A stretch of DNA of 64,000 nucleotides from JANQIO01 sp965229625. GTDB taxonomy: Bacteria; Pseudomonadota; Gammaproteobacteria; Pseudomonadales; Halieaceae. Under the pieces are notes generated by a model, which did not search any database, had not been told where the DNA came from, and saw only the letters and a program-made list of their open reading frames with translations. The stretch lies in the NCBI GenBank assembly GCA_965229625.1, contig CBDDJJ010000002.1, positions 1,302,001 through 1,366,000 of the forward strand, in the 5' to 3' direction. A program made the position numbers and the translations under genes. Shown here in pieces: positions 7,444-17,553 of this stretch (its first letter is position 1; each line of letters opens with the position of its first letter).

Positions 7444-10400
7444 CTAGGGCAAAGCCACTGATCGAATATCGTTGGGCCCGAAGGCATCTGATCTGGCCAG
7501 CACATGAACAGCACCCTGGAACTCAAACAAGGCAAACGGGAACGAACCAAGATCTGTAACGGTAGTCTGCAGTTGCAGGGCGGCGTCGAAAATCTGCAGC
7601 TCATTCTGACCAAGCCGAGCCAGTCCGCCGTTTGACAGCCAGCGATAATCCACTGCAAAACTCCCGGCTCCGGGCAAGGCGGCGTGCACGCTCCCATCTG
7701 AGGTGTTGTAGACGTTGCCGTCTCTCATGACGAAACGCTGCCCGTCAGGTGAGACTCGTACTGCCCGCGTATTGGAGAGGTCGGCAAGCAGCGTCGCTTC
7801 CCCGGTGAATTCCCCTGCCTCAAGGTCTTCCACATAGACGCCCGAGAAAGTCGAAGTGACGTAGAGGCGATTTTCAACCGGGTCCCAGCTCATTGAGTTC
7901 TGAAGCCGCGGGGTGTCGCTGGTCTTTACGAACCTGCCCTGCTTGTCATAGAAGTAGCGCACCGTCCGGAAATCATCCACACCCAGGACCAGGTAATCAC
8001 GGGTAGCTACAAGCTGCTGTGCAAACACCGTGATATCACTCAGCGTCATCTCGACGCCATCGGCAGGGTTGATAGCGGTCAGACGTGGAGCTCGCCCACC
8101 GTAGGCGAAGTACAGCGTTCTATCGACTTCTGACCAGGCCATTCTCAGGGGCATATCAACAGAGACTGGGCCCTGGTAGGGACTTGTGGATCCGAGCGGG
8201 AGCGAGCTAATGTACTCGCCGAGCGCGATGGAATAGCGATACAGGCGCCGGCGATCGCCCAGCATGTAGATGATGCCATCACCAGTCGCTACTCGACTGG
8301 CATCAAACACCGAATTCAGGGTCGATTCGACATCGCAGGCCACTCCATCGCCGTGTGCCGGAAGGAAACAGTCGATGGCACCGGGGTAGGCATCAAGCGC
8401 CAAGCCACTGTCGCCAGGATCTGAATATCCTGTATTCCATGCATCGGGGTAACCATCGCGGTCGGCATCGAGCGACGCCTCCGGGTGATTTGGAAAGGGA
8501 TCAGCGAGGTTGCTGACGCCATCCCCATCGGTGTCGTCGCAAGGCTGGAAGCGCGCTACCTGCAATGGCTCTCCAGATCCACCCCTTCCCTTCACCAGCA
8601 GCAGCTCGCCGCCATACTCGTAGAGAGTGGCGCCCGAGTCTCCCGACAGCTCGAAGCGTTCCAGCGTCTCACCATACCGATTGACCCGGTAATAGGTCCT
8701 ATCAGCGACGAATGAGATACCTTCTTCAGTCCAGACCACGTTCGCAATATTGAACAGTGACCACGGCAGGGTCCCCATCACCTCGCCGCTTTCTACCTCA
8801 ACGATGCTGCCAGTACCCGAGTTAAACTCCTCTGTGCGTACCGAGTAACGCCCATCCGGCGAGCTGGCCAGCGGGGTGCCGGCCAGTTTGTCCTGAATAG
8901 GGATCATTTGGCCGGTATTAATATCGAGGTCGCCGGACTCGAAGCCACCAATAAACAGCCCCTGTGCCTCATCGTAAACGTAGGTGCCGCCCGAAGGCCT
9001 GCCTTCTGCGGTCAAATCACCGACTATGCTGTATACGCCGAGGGTTCTTTCACTACTGAGCCTGCCACGCGAGCCAGGTTCGATCTGGAAGACGAGCAGG
9101 AAATTGACGCCGTCTATAAGCCCCGTCACTGTTCGAGGAACGTCGATGAATTCTTCCTCAACACCGGGACCGTCCAGCCTGATATAGGTGACCTTGCCGG
9201 ATTCATAGCCCGCGTAGAGGCGATTGTGATTCGGCATCAGCGCAACTGAGACAACGCTGTCATCTGCCGCGCCAAGGTTACCTACGATCAGTGGGTCCAC
9301 AAATCTCTCTGAACCCACGTCCCAGCGGGCCACGTCATTGCTCCCCGGCTCATAGAAGAACAGGCTCTCGCCGTCAAACAGCTTGCGACGGCTGCCAACG
9401 ATATCCACGTAGCAATCGGTGCCATTCCCTTCATTGGCGGCAGCACAACCGGGATTCAAGGGATAGGCATCAGCGGCGTCAGGAACACCATCGTTGTCAG
9501 TATCCGTATCCGCATTGTCGCCGATGCCGTCATCATCCGAGTCTTTGCTTTCGTCAGGGTCCTTTGGCAGGTCATCTTGCCCGTCTGGGATGCCGTCATT
9601 ATCGTCGTCCGGGTCGTTTTGATCCCAGAACCCATCGCGGTCGGTATCTGTTGCTATTCGCAAAGTGAGCGACTGGAAATCACTGCGATTACCCTGTGCA
9701 TCCACACCTACAAGGCGTAACCGATAGAGCCCGGGGGTCTCAGGCAACAGCGAAAACCTCGAACCACCAAGGCTCGAAAGCTGGTATGCGGGGTCGCGCT
9801 GTGCAACACCCAGGGGGCTGCCGCTATCAGAAAGAACCTCGACATCGACAACACCTAGCTCATAGGTCAGCGGCGCGGCATTGCCATGGGTGATTGCCCC
9901 CAGCACATCCACCAACACAGCCTCGCCCTCTGCGCCGGCGTAGCCTGAGGTGATGCGCAAGTCCTGGTCCACACCGAGTCGAGCCAGAGCGCTATTGTCG
10001 CCGACCGCAATCGGGGTGCCAGTGCCGGGCAGGAACTCCACGTCACCGCTCTCGATCGCTTCATAGGTGACCCGCACTTTGCTGGTCGCCTGGGCAACGC
10101 CCGCAAAATGGGACAGCGTGGCGTAGCCACCTCCCGATCGCGGTGGCGCCAGGAACTCAAATTCCGCCCGGGTGTTTTCCGCCCCCAGCAGCACAATCGG
10201 CGAACCCACGGCGCTGGAGCCAAGCCCCAGCGTCCCACCGTCACCCTGGAGGGAACCACTGTGCTGGTAAGTCTGCCAGGTGCCTAACCGGTTTTCCGCA
10301 TTGACGGAAAAGGCCATGCCTTGCAGGCTGTGAGAGGGGGCATCGGCCACCGATACCGCCGTATCAAGCACAATCCGTGGATCAGACAAAGCCAGCAGCG

Positions 10401-12852
10401 ACCGATCCCAGCTACCAGTGCCCGTGTACCCGTACGATGAATCACCTCGGCTCAACGTGAGGTCATTAAGCCGGAATGACCGCGCAAGTGTGTAGTCGGC
10501 AACGCTGGAGCCAGGATCGGCGAGTACCTCACCGTTCAAGATCAGATTCCGGACCTCCTGGCAATCGTCGTACTGAATGTTCTGCGTCGCACCCTCAGCG
10601 GGTAGATCCCAGCTTATCCTCCCGCCAAAGCGACAGGACCTTCCGATGGGGCCGAAATCTGACCCATAGTTTTCCAACTCGCCAAAGATGTCGTTGAGAA
10701 GCGAGCCCAATAGCGTTGCCTGCTCAACAGCAGAGAACCAATAGGGTACATCGCTCCGATTGAGGCGCCCGCTACCTGGGCTACCGCCGCTGGAGGGGTC
10801 TCCCGCTATACCCGACGCGGGGTCCAGGCTTGCCACGCCGGCGTTCTTGTCGAATACCCATGCCTCAACAAACGAGGAACCCCAGCTTACGATTCCCTTG
10901 TCTGAAGAGAAGGCGATGGCGCCCTCGCGCAAAGAACTGCGGAAGTCCGTACTGTTCTCCGGCAGGCCGGATACGGCTACCGGCTCCGCGATCTCCGACA
11001 AGTCAGCCGAAAGCTCCGCCGAATACACGGCCTGCCCGGGCCCGAAGGTCGATGTCCAGATCAGGTTGAAACTATCACCATCGAATCCGAGGTCGAGAAA
11101 GGACTTTGATGGCGGGCTATCATCCTTGGCGCTGGCTGCGTAGTCGGGATCCGCCACCAATACAGGGGCATTCAGGGTCGGCGCCAACGGTTGACCGATC
11201 GCCGATATACGCTGGCCGTAGATGGCTGTTCTGCCGGAGAACACCGTATTGGTTTCCAGGCGGCCCTCGGCCCAGACAACAAGATAGTCCTGCCCGTCGC
11301 TTTCCACCTCGGCATAGCGTGGGTTGGTGCCCGCATCCTCCCGGATCAGAATCGGCTCATTGGCGAGTGGGTTGCCAGACAGATCCAGCACCTGCCCATA
11401 CAGCGGCCGCGGGGTACTGTCCAGGGTGTCGCCGAAGTAGTACTTGTTCCATACCACCATAAAATCACTGCCCGAACTGGCCGCTTCGACAGTCAGCAGC
11501 GGGCCGCCGAAGCTTCTGGACGGGTAGATGGCCGCCAGGCCATCCGCAATCGTGAATGGACCTGCAGATACACCACTGGAATCGACAAAGGCGCCCATGA
11601 TGCGAAGGTCGTCGTCATTGATGGAATACCAGGCAACCAGGCTGCGGCTACCGTCAAAGGCAAGCGCGGGAGAATAAGCTGATCCTGGCGCGGCTCCTGA
11701 CACGGCGATAGGCTGGGCATCAAGCAACTCACCAGACGACGAGATACGCCTGGCGTAGATCCTGCGATTGACCTCCCGTGCGTCCACATACGCCAGCAGG
11801 TAGTTGCTACCGTCAAACACCACATGAGGTTGAACATGCCGGCAGCCGGTATTGAAGGTTTTGATCCCCTTCACAATGGGAAACTCAGTACCCATTGAGC
11901 GGTCACCGCGGATAAACCTGCCAAATAACCCTGGATCTGCATTCGCCGACTCACGGCGGCAGGTAACGACCAGGAAATCGTCTCCATCACTGGCAATCGC
12001 CGGTTTGCCGGGGTTGCTGCGGTCCGAGTTCAGGCTGAAGATATCGAATACCGCCTGCCCGATAACCAGGCTATCTGCCATGCTGCGCGCAAGCGCCTGA
12101 TTGCGCGGGAACGATGCCACTTCGGCAACATGCACCACCCCGTAGTACTCCCCGGCGAACTCGACGGCGATGTACTGCGCCCGCAGGTCCACTTCGGGAA
12201 GAAACTCCAGTGTCAGTTCGTATATTTCCTCGGCGCCGCTGAACCCGGCCGCGCTGAAGGGAGTACTGGAAATGAGGCTCTGGGTAGCGACGCGTTTGAT
12301 CGGCAGGCCCGGCTGCGCAGCCCGGGTCAACACGATCAACTCACCGAATGCATCGTCTTGAGACTCTCTGACCTCCCGAAGATATAGAAGCTCTACCTCC
12401 TCCGAGGCCGCCGGTCGCGATTTCTCGAGGTGGGATGGGATCAGGAGCGACATCTGCGCCTGGAAGTCCACATAGCGTTCGAATTGAACATCCTCTGCCG
12501 CGAGTGGCTGCGCCGTCGGAAGAAATTCCGGCGCCAGGAAGAAATCGACATCGATGCTGGTGAAACTCCCTGGAATGCCTTCGAGCGCACAGGCTTCCAT
12601 GCTGCCGCCACAGAGGTGAGCGGCGTCCGTCTTCCAACCCGTAAAGTAGTAGCCCTCAAGAGGCACGGCGGTGAAGGTGTCGCTGAAGGGGGTACCGTTC
12701 TCAACGTCGATGACGCAGGTCTGGCCTTCGGCACAGTCATGATTCCCGGTGCGGGAGACGATTGTTCCGCCCTCGGGGACTACCTGCGTAATCTTGCAGC
12801 CCGAAACGAAGAGAAGAACCGATAAGGAAACAACAACCCGTGAAATATACAA
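7444..12852 (-). CDS. Giant surface lipoprotein with thrombospondin type-3 repeats
   Basis: The 1802-residue prolipoprotein starts at TTG 12852 (AGGGAG ten bases upstream) with lipobox FVSGC (Cys19). Residues 20-110 repeat the module of the 4971 protein (VPEGGTIVSRTG, CAEGQTC, FTAVPLEGYYFTGW). Repeated blade-like segments of the type YLLAYVDAREVNRRIYARR fill about 250-650. Two Asp-rich calcium-binding thrombospondin-type-3 blocks lie at about 1069-1136 (DPDDDNDGIPDG) and 1439-1495 (DTDGDGVSNLADP). The C-terminal third again looks like beta-propeller. No protease or glycosidase signature is visible. A calcium-stiffened surface protein for adhesion or substrate binding is inferred. Confidence 0.8.
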   Translation of the reverse strand: MYISRVVVSLSVLLFVSGCKITQVVPEGGTIVSRTGNHDCAEGQTCVIDVENGTPFSDTFTAVPLEGYYFTGWKTDAAHLCGGSMEACALEGIPGSFTSIDVDFFLAPEFLPTAQPLAAEDVQFERYVDFQAQMSLLIPSHLEKSRPAASEEVELLYLREVRESQDDAFGELIVLTRAAQPGLPIKRVATQSLISSTPFSAAGFSGAEEIYELTLEFLPEVDLRAQYIAVEFAGEYYGVVHVAEVASFPRNQALARSMADSLVIGQAVFDIFSLNSDRSNPGKPAIASDGDDFLVVTCRRESANADPGLFGRFIRGDRSMGTEFPIVKGIKTFNTGCRHVQPHVVFDGSNYLLAYVDAREVNRRIYARRISSSGELLDAQPIAVSGAAPGSAYSPALAFDGSRSLVAWYSINDDDLRIMGAFVDSSGVSAGPFTIADGLAAIYPSRSFGGPLLTVEAASSGSDFMVVWNKYYFGDTLDSTPRPLYGQVLDLSGNPLANEPILIREDAGTNPRYAEVESDGQDYLVVWAEGRLETNTVFSGRTAIYGQRISAIGQPLAPTLNAPVLVADPDYAASAKDDSPPSKSFLDLGFDGDSFNLIWTSTFGPGQAVYSAELSADLSEIAEPVAVSGLPENSTDFRSSLREGAIAFSSDKGIVSWGSSFVEAWVFDKNAGVASLDPASGIAGDPSSGGSPGSGRLNRSDVPYWFSAVEQATLLGSLLNDIFGELENYGSDFGPIGRSCRFGGRISWDLPAEGATQNIQYDDCQEVRNLILNGEVLADPGSSVADYTLARSFRLNDLTLSRGDSSYGYTGTGSWDRSLLALSDPRIVLDTAVSVADAPSHSLQGMAFSVNAENRLGTWQTYQHSGSLQGDGGTLGLGSSAVGSPIVLLGAENTRAEFEFLAPPRSGGGYATLSHFAGVAQATSKVRVTYEAIESGDVEFLPGTGTPIAVGDNSALARLGVDQDLRITSGYAGAEGEAVLVDVLGAITHGNAAPLTYELGVVDVEVLSDSGSPLGVAQRDPAYQLSSLGGSRFSLLPETPGLYRLRLVGVDAQGNRSDFQSLTLRIATDTDRDGFWDQNDPDDDNDGIPDGQDDLPKDPDESKDSDDDGIGDNADTDTDNDGVPDAADAYPLNPGCAAANEGNGTDCYVDIVGSRRKLFDGESLFFYEPGSNDVARWDVGSERFVDPLIVGNLGAADDSVVSVALMPNHNRLYAGYESGKVTYIRLDGPGVEEEFIDVPRTVTGLIDGVNFLLVFQIEPGSRGRLSSERTLGVYSIVGDLTAEGRPSGGTYVYDEAQGLFIGGFESGDLDINTGQMIPIQDKLAGTPLASSPDGRYSVRTEEFNSGTGSIVEVESGEVMGTLPWSLFNIANVVWTEEGISFVADRTYYRVNRYGETLERFELSGDSGATLYEYGGELLLVKGRGGSGEPLQVARFQPCDDTDGDGVSNLADPFPNHPEASLDADRDGYPDAWNTGYSDPGDSGLALDAYPGAIDCFLPAHGDGVACDVESTLNSVFDASRVATGDGIIYMLGDRRRLYRYSIALGEYISSLPLGSTSPYQGPVSVDMPLRMAWSEVDRTLYFAYGGRAPRLTAINPADGVEMTLSDITVFAQQLVATRDYLVLGVDDFRTVRYFYDKQGRFVKTSDTPRLQNSMSWDPVENRLYVTSTFSGVYVEDLEAGEFTGEATLLADLSNTRAVRVSPDGQRFVMRDGNVYNTSDGSVHAALPGAGSFAVDYRWLSNGGLARLGQNELQIFDAALQLQTTVTDLGSFPFALFEFQGAVHVLARSDAFGPNDIRSVALP

Positions 12853-13206
12853 ACCGCAAACGCTCCCTGAACTCGCTTACAACAAGGCGCATCCGGCGCC
12901 CTTACAGTCTTTTGGATACCAGCATAGCACGGCTTATAAAATGAGGTTTCTCTGGAAAAGGTGGTATATCTATAACCGTGAGCGAGGCCGAACGGGGTGC
13001 TATGGCAGGTAGCGTCCCGACCGACATGCCTGGATTTACCTACTGCTGATTTTGCAGGCGAAGTGCCACCGCGATCGCAGGCGACGGGCGGGCCGCTGCG
13101 AATTCTTCGCACACAGGCACATCCAATGGCTACCACAGAACATGTATGGTCCCCACCCGCCGCGGTAGCCATACTGACCCGGATGGCATACGGACATTGA
13201 CCCATT
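12853..13206. other. Intergenic region between divergent genes
   Basis: This 354-base stretch separates the giant lipoprotein (minus) from the Tat-exported oxidoreductase (plus). AT-rich runs near 12935-12985 are the likeliest promoter positions, but I could not identify a confident -35/-10 pair. Frames crossing it are extensions or shadows of the flanking genes. Confidence 0.35.
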
Positions 13207-15081
13207 ATGAAGCAGCAGGACAGGCGCCTGGGAATGCATCGACCCATCACCCGGCGCGATTTTGTACAAGGTGTGAGCCTGGCGGCAGGGGCATCGTTGC
13301 TGCCGCCCTTTACCCAGGGTGTATCCGCGGCCGACGGCAAGACGCCCTACTACCCGCCGGCACAGACCGGCATGCGGGGCGCCCATCCCGGGTCATTCGA
13401 AACAGCACATGCCACCGTACAGGGGCGCCACTGGAAGCCGACATCATCTGGCGAGCACTATGACCTGGTGATCGTGGGTGCGGGCATCAGCGGGCTGGCC
13501 GCGGCACACATCTACCTGCGTGACGTAAACGACAACGCGCGCATTCTCCTGCTGGACAATCACGACGATTTCGGCGGCCATGCAAAGCGCAATGAATTTA
13601 CCCACGGTGATCGCACGCTGCTTTGCTACGGCGGCACCATGCTGATCGAGGCACCTCGTACCTACCCTGCTGTGTCCAGTCAAGTGCTGGCCGACCTGGG
13701 CCTGGATGCCGGGCGTTACCAGGACTATTACCACCAGGGCCAACTGGAGAAGCACGGGCTGGGTTTCTGCAGCTTTTTTGACCGGGAGACCTTCGGCATC
13801 GACTACCTGGCCCGGGACAGCTACGACAACCCCGCCAGCATCCAGGCCTCGCCGCTTCCGAAACAGACCCGAGACGACCTGACCCGGCTGATCGCCGACG
13901 ATACCGACTACCTGGCCGGCAGGAGCATCGCCGAGCGCCGTGCGATCCTCGACCGGCTCAGCTGGCGTGAATACATGCAACAGCATGACCAGTTCGGTGA
14001 CGATGCGCTTGCTTACATCCAGAAGTGGCCCCACGGCGTGTGGGCCATCGGCGCCGATGGTCTACCCGCGTGGATGGCCTGGGAAGAAGGCTATCCAGGC
14101 TTTGCCGGTATGGACCTGGGGTACGAGGAAAGCGAAGACGACACCGTCGACGAGTCAATCTTCCAGTTCCCTGACGGCAATGCCACGATTGCGAGACTGC
14201 TGGTGCGCCGCCTGGTGCCCGACGTGGCACCCGGGAAAACCATGGACGACATTGTCATGGCGCCCTTCGATTACTCACAGCTGGACCAACCAGGCCAGCC
14301 GGTCCGCATCCGCCTGAACAGTACGGTAGTGAACCTGCATCACAAGGGCGGCAATCTGGATGGTGACCTCTCGATTACCTACGTCACCGGGAACAGCGCC
14401 CGTGAAGTGAGCGCGGCGCAGGTGATCTGGGCGGGCTACCATGCCATGCTGCCGCATATCTGCCCTGACATTCCCGAGCCGCAGCGGGTGGCGCAAAGCC
14501 ATTGTATTCGCGCCCCGCTGGTCTACACCAGCGTGCTGGTGCGCAACTGGGCCAGCCTCGCGGAACTCGGTATCTGGCGCGCCTACTGCCCGGGTAGCTT
14601 CTTCCAGACCCTGCTGTTGAGCCGTCCCGCCAGTTTCGACGGCTACCGGTATCCGCTGTCACCGGAAGAACCCATGGTCCTGCACCTGCAGCACATCCCG
14701 CTGGAACCCGGTCTGCCTGCAGTCGAGCAGTTCCGCGCCGGACGCAACAAGCTGTTCGGGCTGCCGTTCGAAACCTTCGAACGCAATGTGCGCGACCAGT
14801 TAGGCCGCATGCTGGGACCCGCCGGGTTTGCTCCCGATGAGGATATTCTCGCCATCACCGTGAACCGCTGGCCCCATGGCTACGCCTACTCGGTTGACCC
14901 GGCGTCAGGCGAAGTCGCCTGGTGGCCGGAAGCCTGGGAGCATCCGCAGCGCCCCTGGGTTGAGGCGCGCCAGCGGGTGGGGAACATTGCCTTTGCAGGC
15001 ACCGACTCAGCCACCAATGCCATGAGTGAAGCCGCTATTGAAGAAGCCTGGCGCTCGGTGCAGAGCCTGGCGAATCGCTAG
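13207..15081 (+). CDS. Tat-exported FAD-dependent oxidoreductase, SpdH-like
   Basis: The 624-residue protein begins with a Tat signal (TRRDFVQGVSLAAGASLLPP, residues 16-35). A Rossmann FAD-binding motif follows at about 85-115 (YDLVIVGAGISGLAAA, then LLLDNHDDFGGHAKR). The C-terminal part returns to the flavin site near IAFAGTDSATNAMSEAAI. Overall layout and length resemble periplasmic spermidine dehydrogenase-like flavoenzymes that oxidise polyamines or other amines. Seen: Tat motif and FAD motif. Inferred: substrate class. It stands alone, convergent with the S46 peptidase gene 28 bases away. Confidence 0.75.
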   Translation: MKQQDRRLGMHRPITRRDFVQGVSLAAGASLLPPFTQGVSAADGKTPYYPPAQTGMRGAHPGSFETAHATVQGRHWKPTSSGEHYDLVIVGAGISGLAAAHIYLRDVNDNARILLLDNHDDFGGHAKRNEFTHGDRTLLCYGGTMLIEAPRTYPAVSSQVLADLGLDAGRYQDYYHQGQLEKHGLGFCSFFDRETFGIDYLARDSYDNPASIQASPLPKQTRDDLTRLIADDTDYLAGRSIAERRAILDRLSWREYMQQHDQFGDDALAYIQKWPHGVWAIGADGLPAWMAWEEGYPGFAGMDLGYEESEDDTVDESIFQFPDGNATIARLLVRRLVPDVAPGKTMDDIVMAPFDYSQLDQPGQPVRIRLNSTVVNLHHKGGNLDGDLSITYVTGNSAREVSAAQVIWAGYHAMLPHICPDIPEPQRVAQSHCIRAPLVYTSVLVRNWASLAELGIWRAYCPGSFFQTLLLSRPASFDGYRYPLSPEEPMVLHLQHIPLEPGLPAVEQFRAGRNKLFGLPFETFERNVRDQLGRMLGPAGFAPDEDILAITVNRWPHGYAYSVDPASGEVAWWPEAWEHPQRPWVEARQRVGNIAFAGTDSATNAMSEAAIEEAWRSVQSLANR

Positions 15082-15108
15082 AAGCTGCCTGCGCGAAGCT
15101 GCTCCTGC

Positions 15109-17379
15109 CTACCGCTCTCGCACACCCAGTTCCTCAAGAAGCATGTCGGCACCGTCGATGTTCTCCATAATCCAGAGCATATAGGCCACATCCACATGGA
15201 TCGAACGCGTGCTCGCACTGAAATCCCAGTCCGAGTTGATGCTCTCGTAGGTGGTATCGAACACGATGCCGACGAACTCGCCCTTGCCGTTCATGGTGGC
15301 TGAACCGGAGTTGCCGCCGGTAATATCCAGCGTACCCAGGAAGTTCACAGGCACCGAATCCAGGCTGTCATCACCATAAGCGCCGAAGGCCTTGTCCTTG
15401 ATGAGCTGCAGCTGTTTTTCAGGCGAGTCAAAGGGATCCTCACCGGTGTACTTGGCCTCAATACCTCGCAACGTGGTGAAGGGCACGTAGCTGTCTTTAC
15501 CATCATTCCCGTCGGCCGGGCCGTCGATGGTGCCGGCGGGCGGGGTGTAGCCCTGTACCGTGCCATAGGTCACCCGCAGGGACGAATTGGCATCGGGGTA
15601 GACAGGCTTGCCCAGCTCGCCGTAGTAAGCAATCAGCAGCTCCATGTACTTCGGGCGCAGCTCGAGGAACTGGCCATCCATCTCCTTGTTTTTATCCTCA
15701 ATGGCCTTCATGTCGTCGAAAATGGCGACGGCGAGCTGCACGAACGGGTCGTCGCTGTCCTCAAATACCGACTTTTCCGCACCGATGAACGCCAGCCGCG
15801 CATCGGTATCACTCAGCGTCGTCGCCGCGTACATGGCTGACAGCTTCTGCTCCAGGGACGCGGCATCGTCCGCATCACCCAGGAAGCTGTCGAAGGAGGC
15901 AATGCGCTGGTCTTGCGGCAGTGCCAGGTAACGCTGCAGGAAGTACGTCCAGATCGCCTTGTCGACACCCGGCTCGAAGTTGCGCTCGATACTCTGCATG
16001 CTCTGGGTGAAACGGGTCAGGTCGCGCTCCTGATAGCCGGGTTCGCGTTCAGCATCGGGTTTTTCATTCTCCACGCTGAGCCGGTACAGGCGCCGTGCGG
16101 CGGAGAGCATGGCGGAGCGATCCATGTAACGCAGCACCAGGTCGCGCTCCTGGGTCGATTGCTTCTCAGTGATCAGGGCCTGCAGATCCGCCAGCGTCGA
16201 CGCATACCTCGCTTTGCGGCCCGGGTCGCTGCCGATCCAGGCCTGCAGGTTCTCCTCGAGCTCGCGCTTGCGTTCCAGCAGGTCGCTGCGACCGTAGCCG
16301 GCCAGCATGCCGCCGAAGTTCTTGGAATAATTGTTCAGGCCTGCCACCAGGTTGGCGTACTTCAGCTCGGCGTCAGTGTTATTGGCGGTGGCTTCGGCGA
16401 TGGTGTCCGACCACTCGGCCAGCAGGGTTTGCATGGTGGGGTAGTACCAGGCAAAGGTGTTCTCTACCTCGGTCGCCAGACGGTAGCGATTCGTGGTGCC
16501 GGGATAGCCTGCGAGCATGACAAACTCACCCTCCTTCGGGCCCCGCTTGGCCATCTTCAGGTGATGCCTGGGCTTGAACGGTACGTTGTCTTCCGCGTAG
16601 TCAGCCGGCTTGCCATCCTTGTCCACGTAGGCGCGGTAGAAGGCGAAGTCACCGGTATGGCGCGGCCACATCCAGTTGTCGATATCACCGCCGAACTTGC
16701 CGATGCTCTCGGGCGGTGTATAGACAATGCGCACATCGCGAATCGCAAGCTGCTTTATCAAGTAGTAGTTGAGGCCACCATAGAAACTGTAGACCTCACA
16801 GCGATACCCTTCGTCTTTCTCGCACTCGGCCACCAGCGCCTTCTCGGCGTCCTCGATGGCCTTATATCGCTCAGTGCCGCTCATACTGTCAGTCAGCCCG
16901 GCCTTAACCTGGTCACTGACTTCATCCATCGCGACGGTGACGTAAACCCGGGACCCCGGCCGCGCCGGCAACTCCGCCGCGCGGTCTTCCGCCAGAAATC
17001 CATTGGCGAGGATATTGTTGTCTTCGGTCGAGTTGTAGGAGATTGACCCGTAGGCACAGTGGTGATTGGTGATGACCAGTCCCTCAGGCGACACAAAAGA
17101 CGCGGAGCAGCCGCCCAGGCTGACGATGGCATTGAGGGGAAACTCGGTGAGCTGGGTCATGCTGGCGGGGTCCAGTTCAAGCCCCAGGCTCTTCAGCGAA
17201 TCGGCAATTTCCGGCAATTGATGCGGTTGCCACATACCCTCGGTGACAATCGGGCCAGCATCGGCAGCTACCGGCTGTTCAGTCGTGGCCTGGTCCACGG
17301 GACGCCCAGCGTCACTGCATCCAGCCAGCGCGGCCAGTAGAGCCAACAAGGGCGTGGTAATACTGATAGATTTATTCAT
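15109..17379 (-). CDS. S46-family dipeptidyl-peptidase, lipoprotein
   Basis: The ATG at 17379 (GAGGA five bases upstream) gives 756 residues with lipobox LAGC (Cys21), so the enzyme is membrane-anchored rather than free in the periplasm. S46 hallmarks are visible: the His in TNHHCAYGS (about 107), GGDIDNWMWPRHTGDF, and the nucleophile in GGNSGSAT (Ser691). S46 enzymes (DPP7, DPP11) release dipeptides from peptide N-termini. The residue 18 beyond the nucleophile, which is Gly in DPP7 and Arg in DPP11, is Thr709 here, so specificity cannot be assigned to either. The role is peptide scavenging. Confidence 0.9.
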   Translation of the reverse strand: MNKSISITTPLLALLAALAGCSDAGRPVDQATTEQPVAADAGPIVTEGMWQPHQLPEIADSLKSLGLELDPASMTQLTEFPLNAIVSLGGCSASFVSPEGLVITNHHCAYGSISYNSTEDNNILANGFLAEDRAAELPARPGSRVYVTVAMDEVSDQVKAGLTDSMSGTERYKAIEDAEKALVAECEKDEGYRCEVYSFYGGLNYYLIKQLAIRDVRIVYTPPESIGKFGGDIDNWMWPRHTGDFAFYRAYVDKDGKPADYAEDNVPFKPRHHLKMAKRGPKEGEFVMLAGYPGTTNRYRLATEVENTFAWYYPTMQTLLAEWSDTIAEATANNTDAELKYANLVAGLNNYSKNFGGMLAGYGRSDLLERKRELEENLQAWIGSDPGRKARYASTLADLQALITEKQSTQERDLVLRYMDRSAMLSAARRLYRLSVENEKPDAEREPGYQERDLTRFTQSMQSIERNFEPGVDKAIWTYFLQRYLALPQDQRIASFDSFLGDADDAASLEQKLSAMYAATTLSDTDARLAFIGAEKSVFEDSDDPFVQLAVAIFDDMKAIEDKNKEMDGQFLELRPKYMELLIAYYGELGKPVYPDANSSLRVTYGTVQGYTPPAGTIDGPADGNDGKDSYVPFTTLRGIEAKYTGEDPFDSPEKQLQLIKDKAFGAYGDDSLDSVPVNFLGTLDITGGNSGSATMNGKGEFVGIVFDTTYESINSDWDFSASTRSIHVDVAYMLWIMENIDGADMLLEELGVRER

Positions 17380-17553
17380 TCTGTCCTCGCTTCGAGTAAT
17401 CGATGCCGTGCTCCGTGTACTGGCGCAACGATGCCATTGACACGGGCTCTCCCCGTGTTCGCGACGGGGCACACAACACAAGAGAATGAGTATAAGGCAC
17501 TAGCAAGCAGTGTGGGCATTCCGGGAGCCTGCAACGCCTTGGGATCAGCTACG

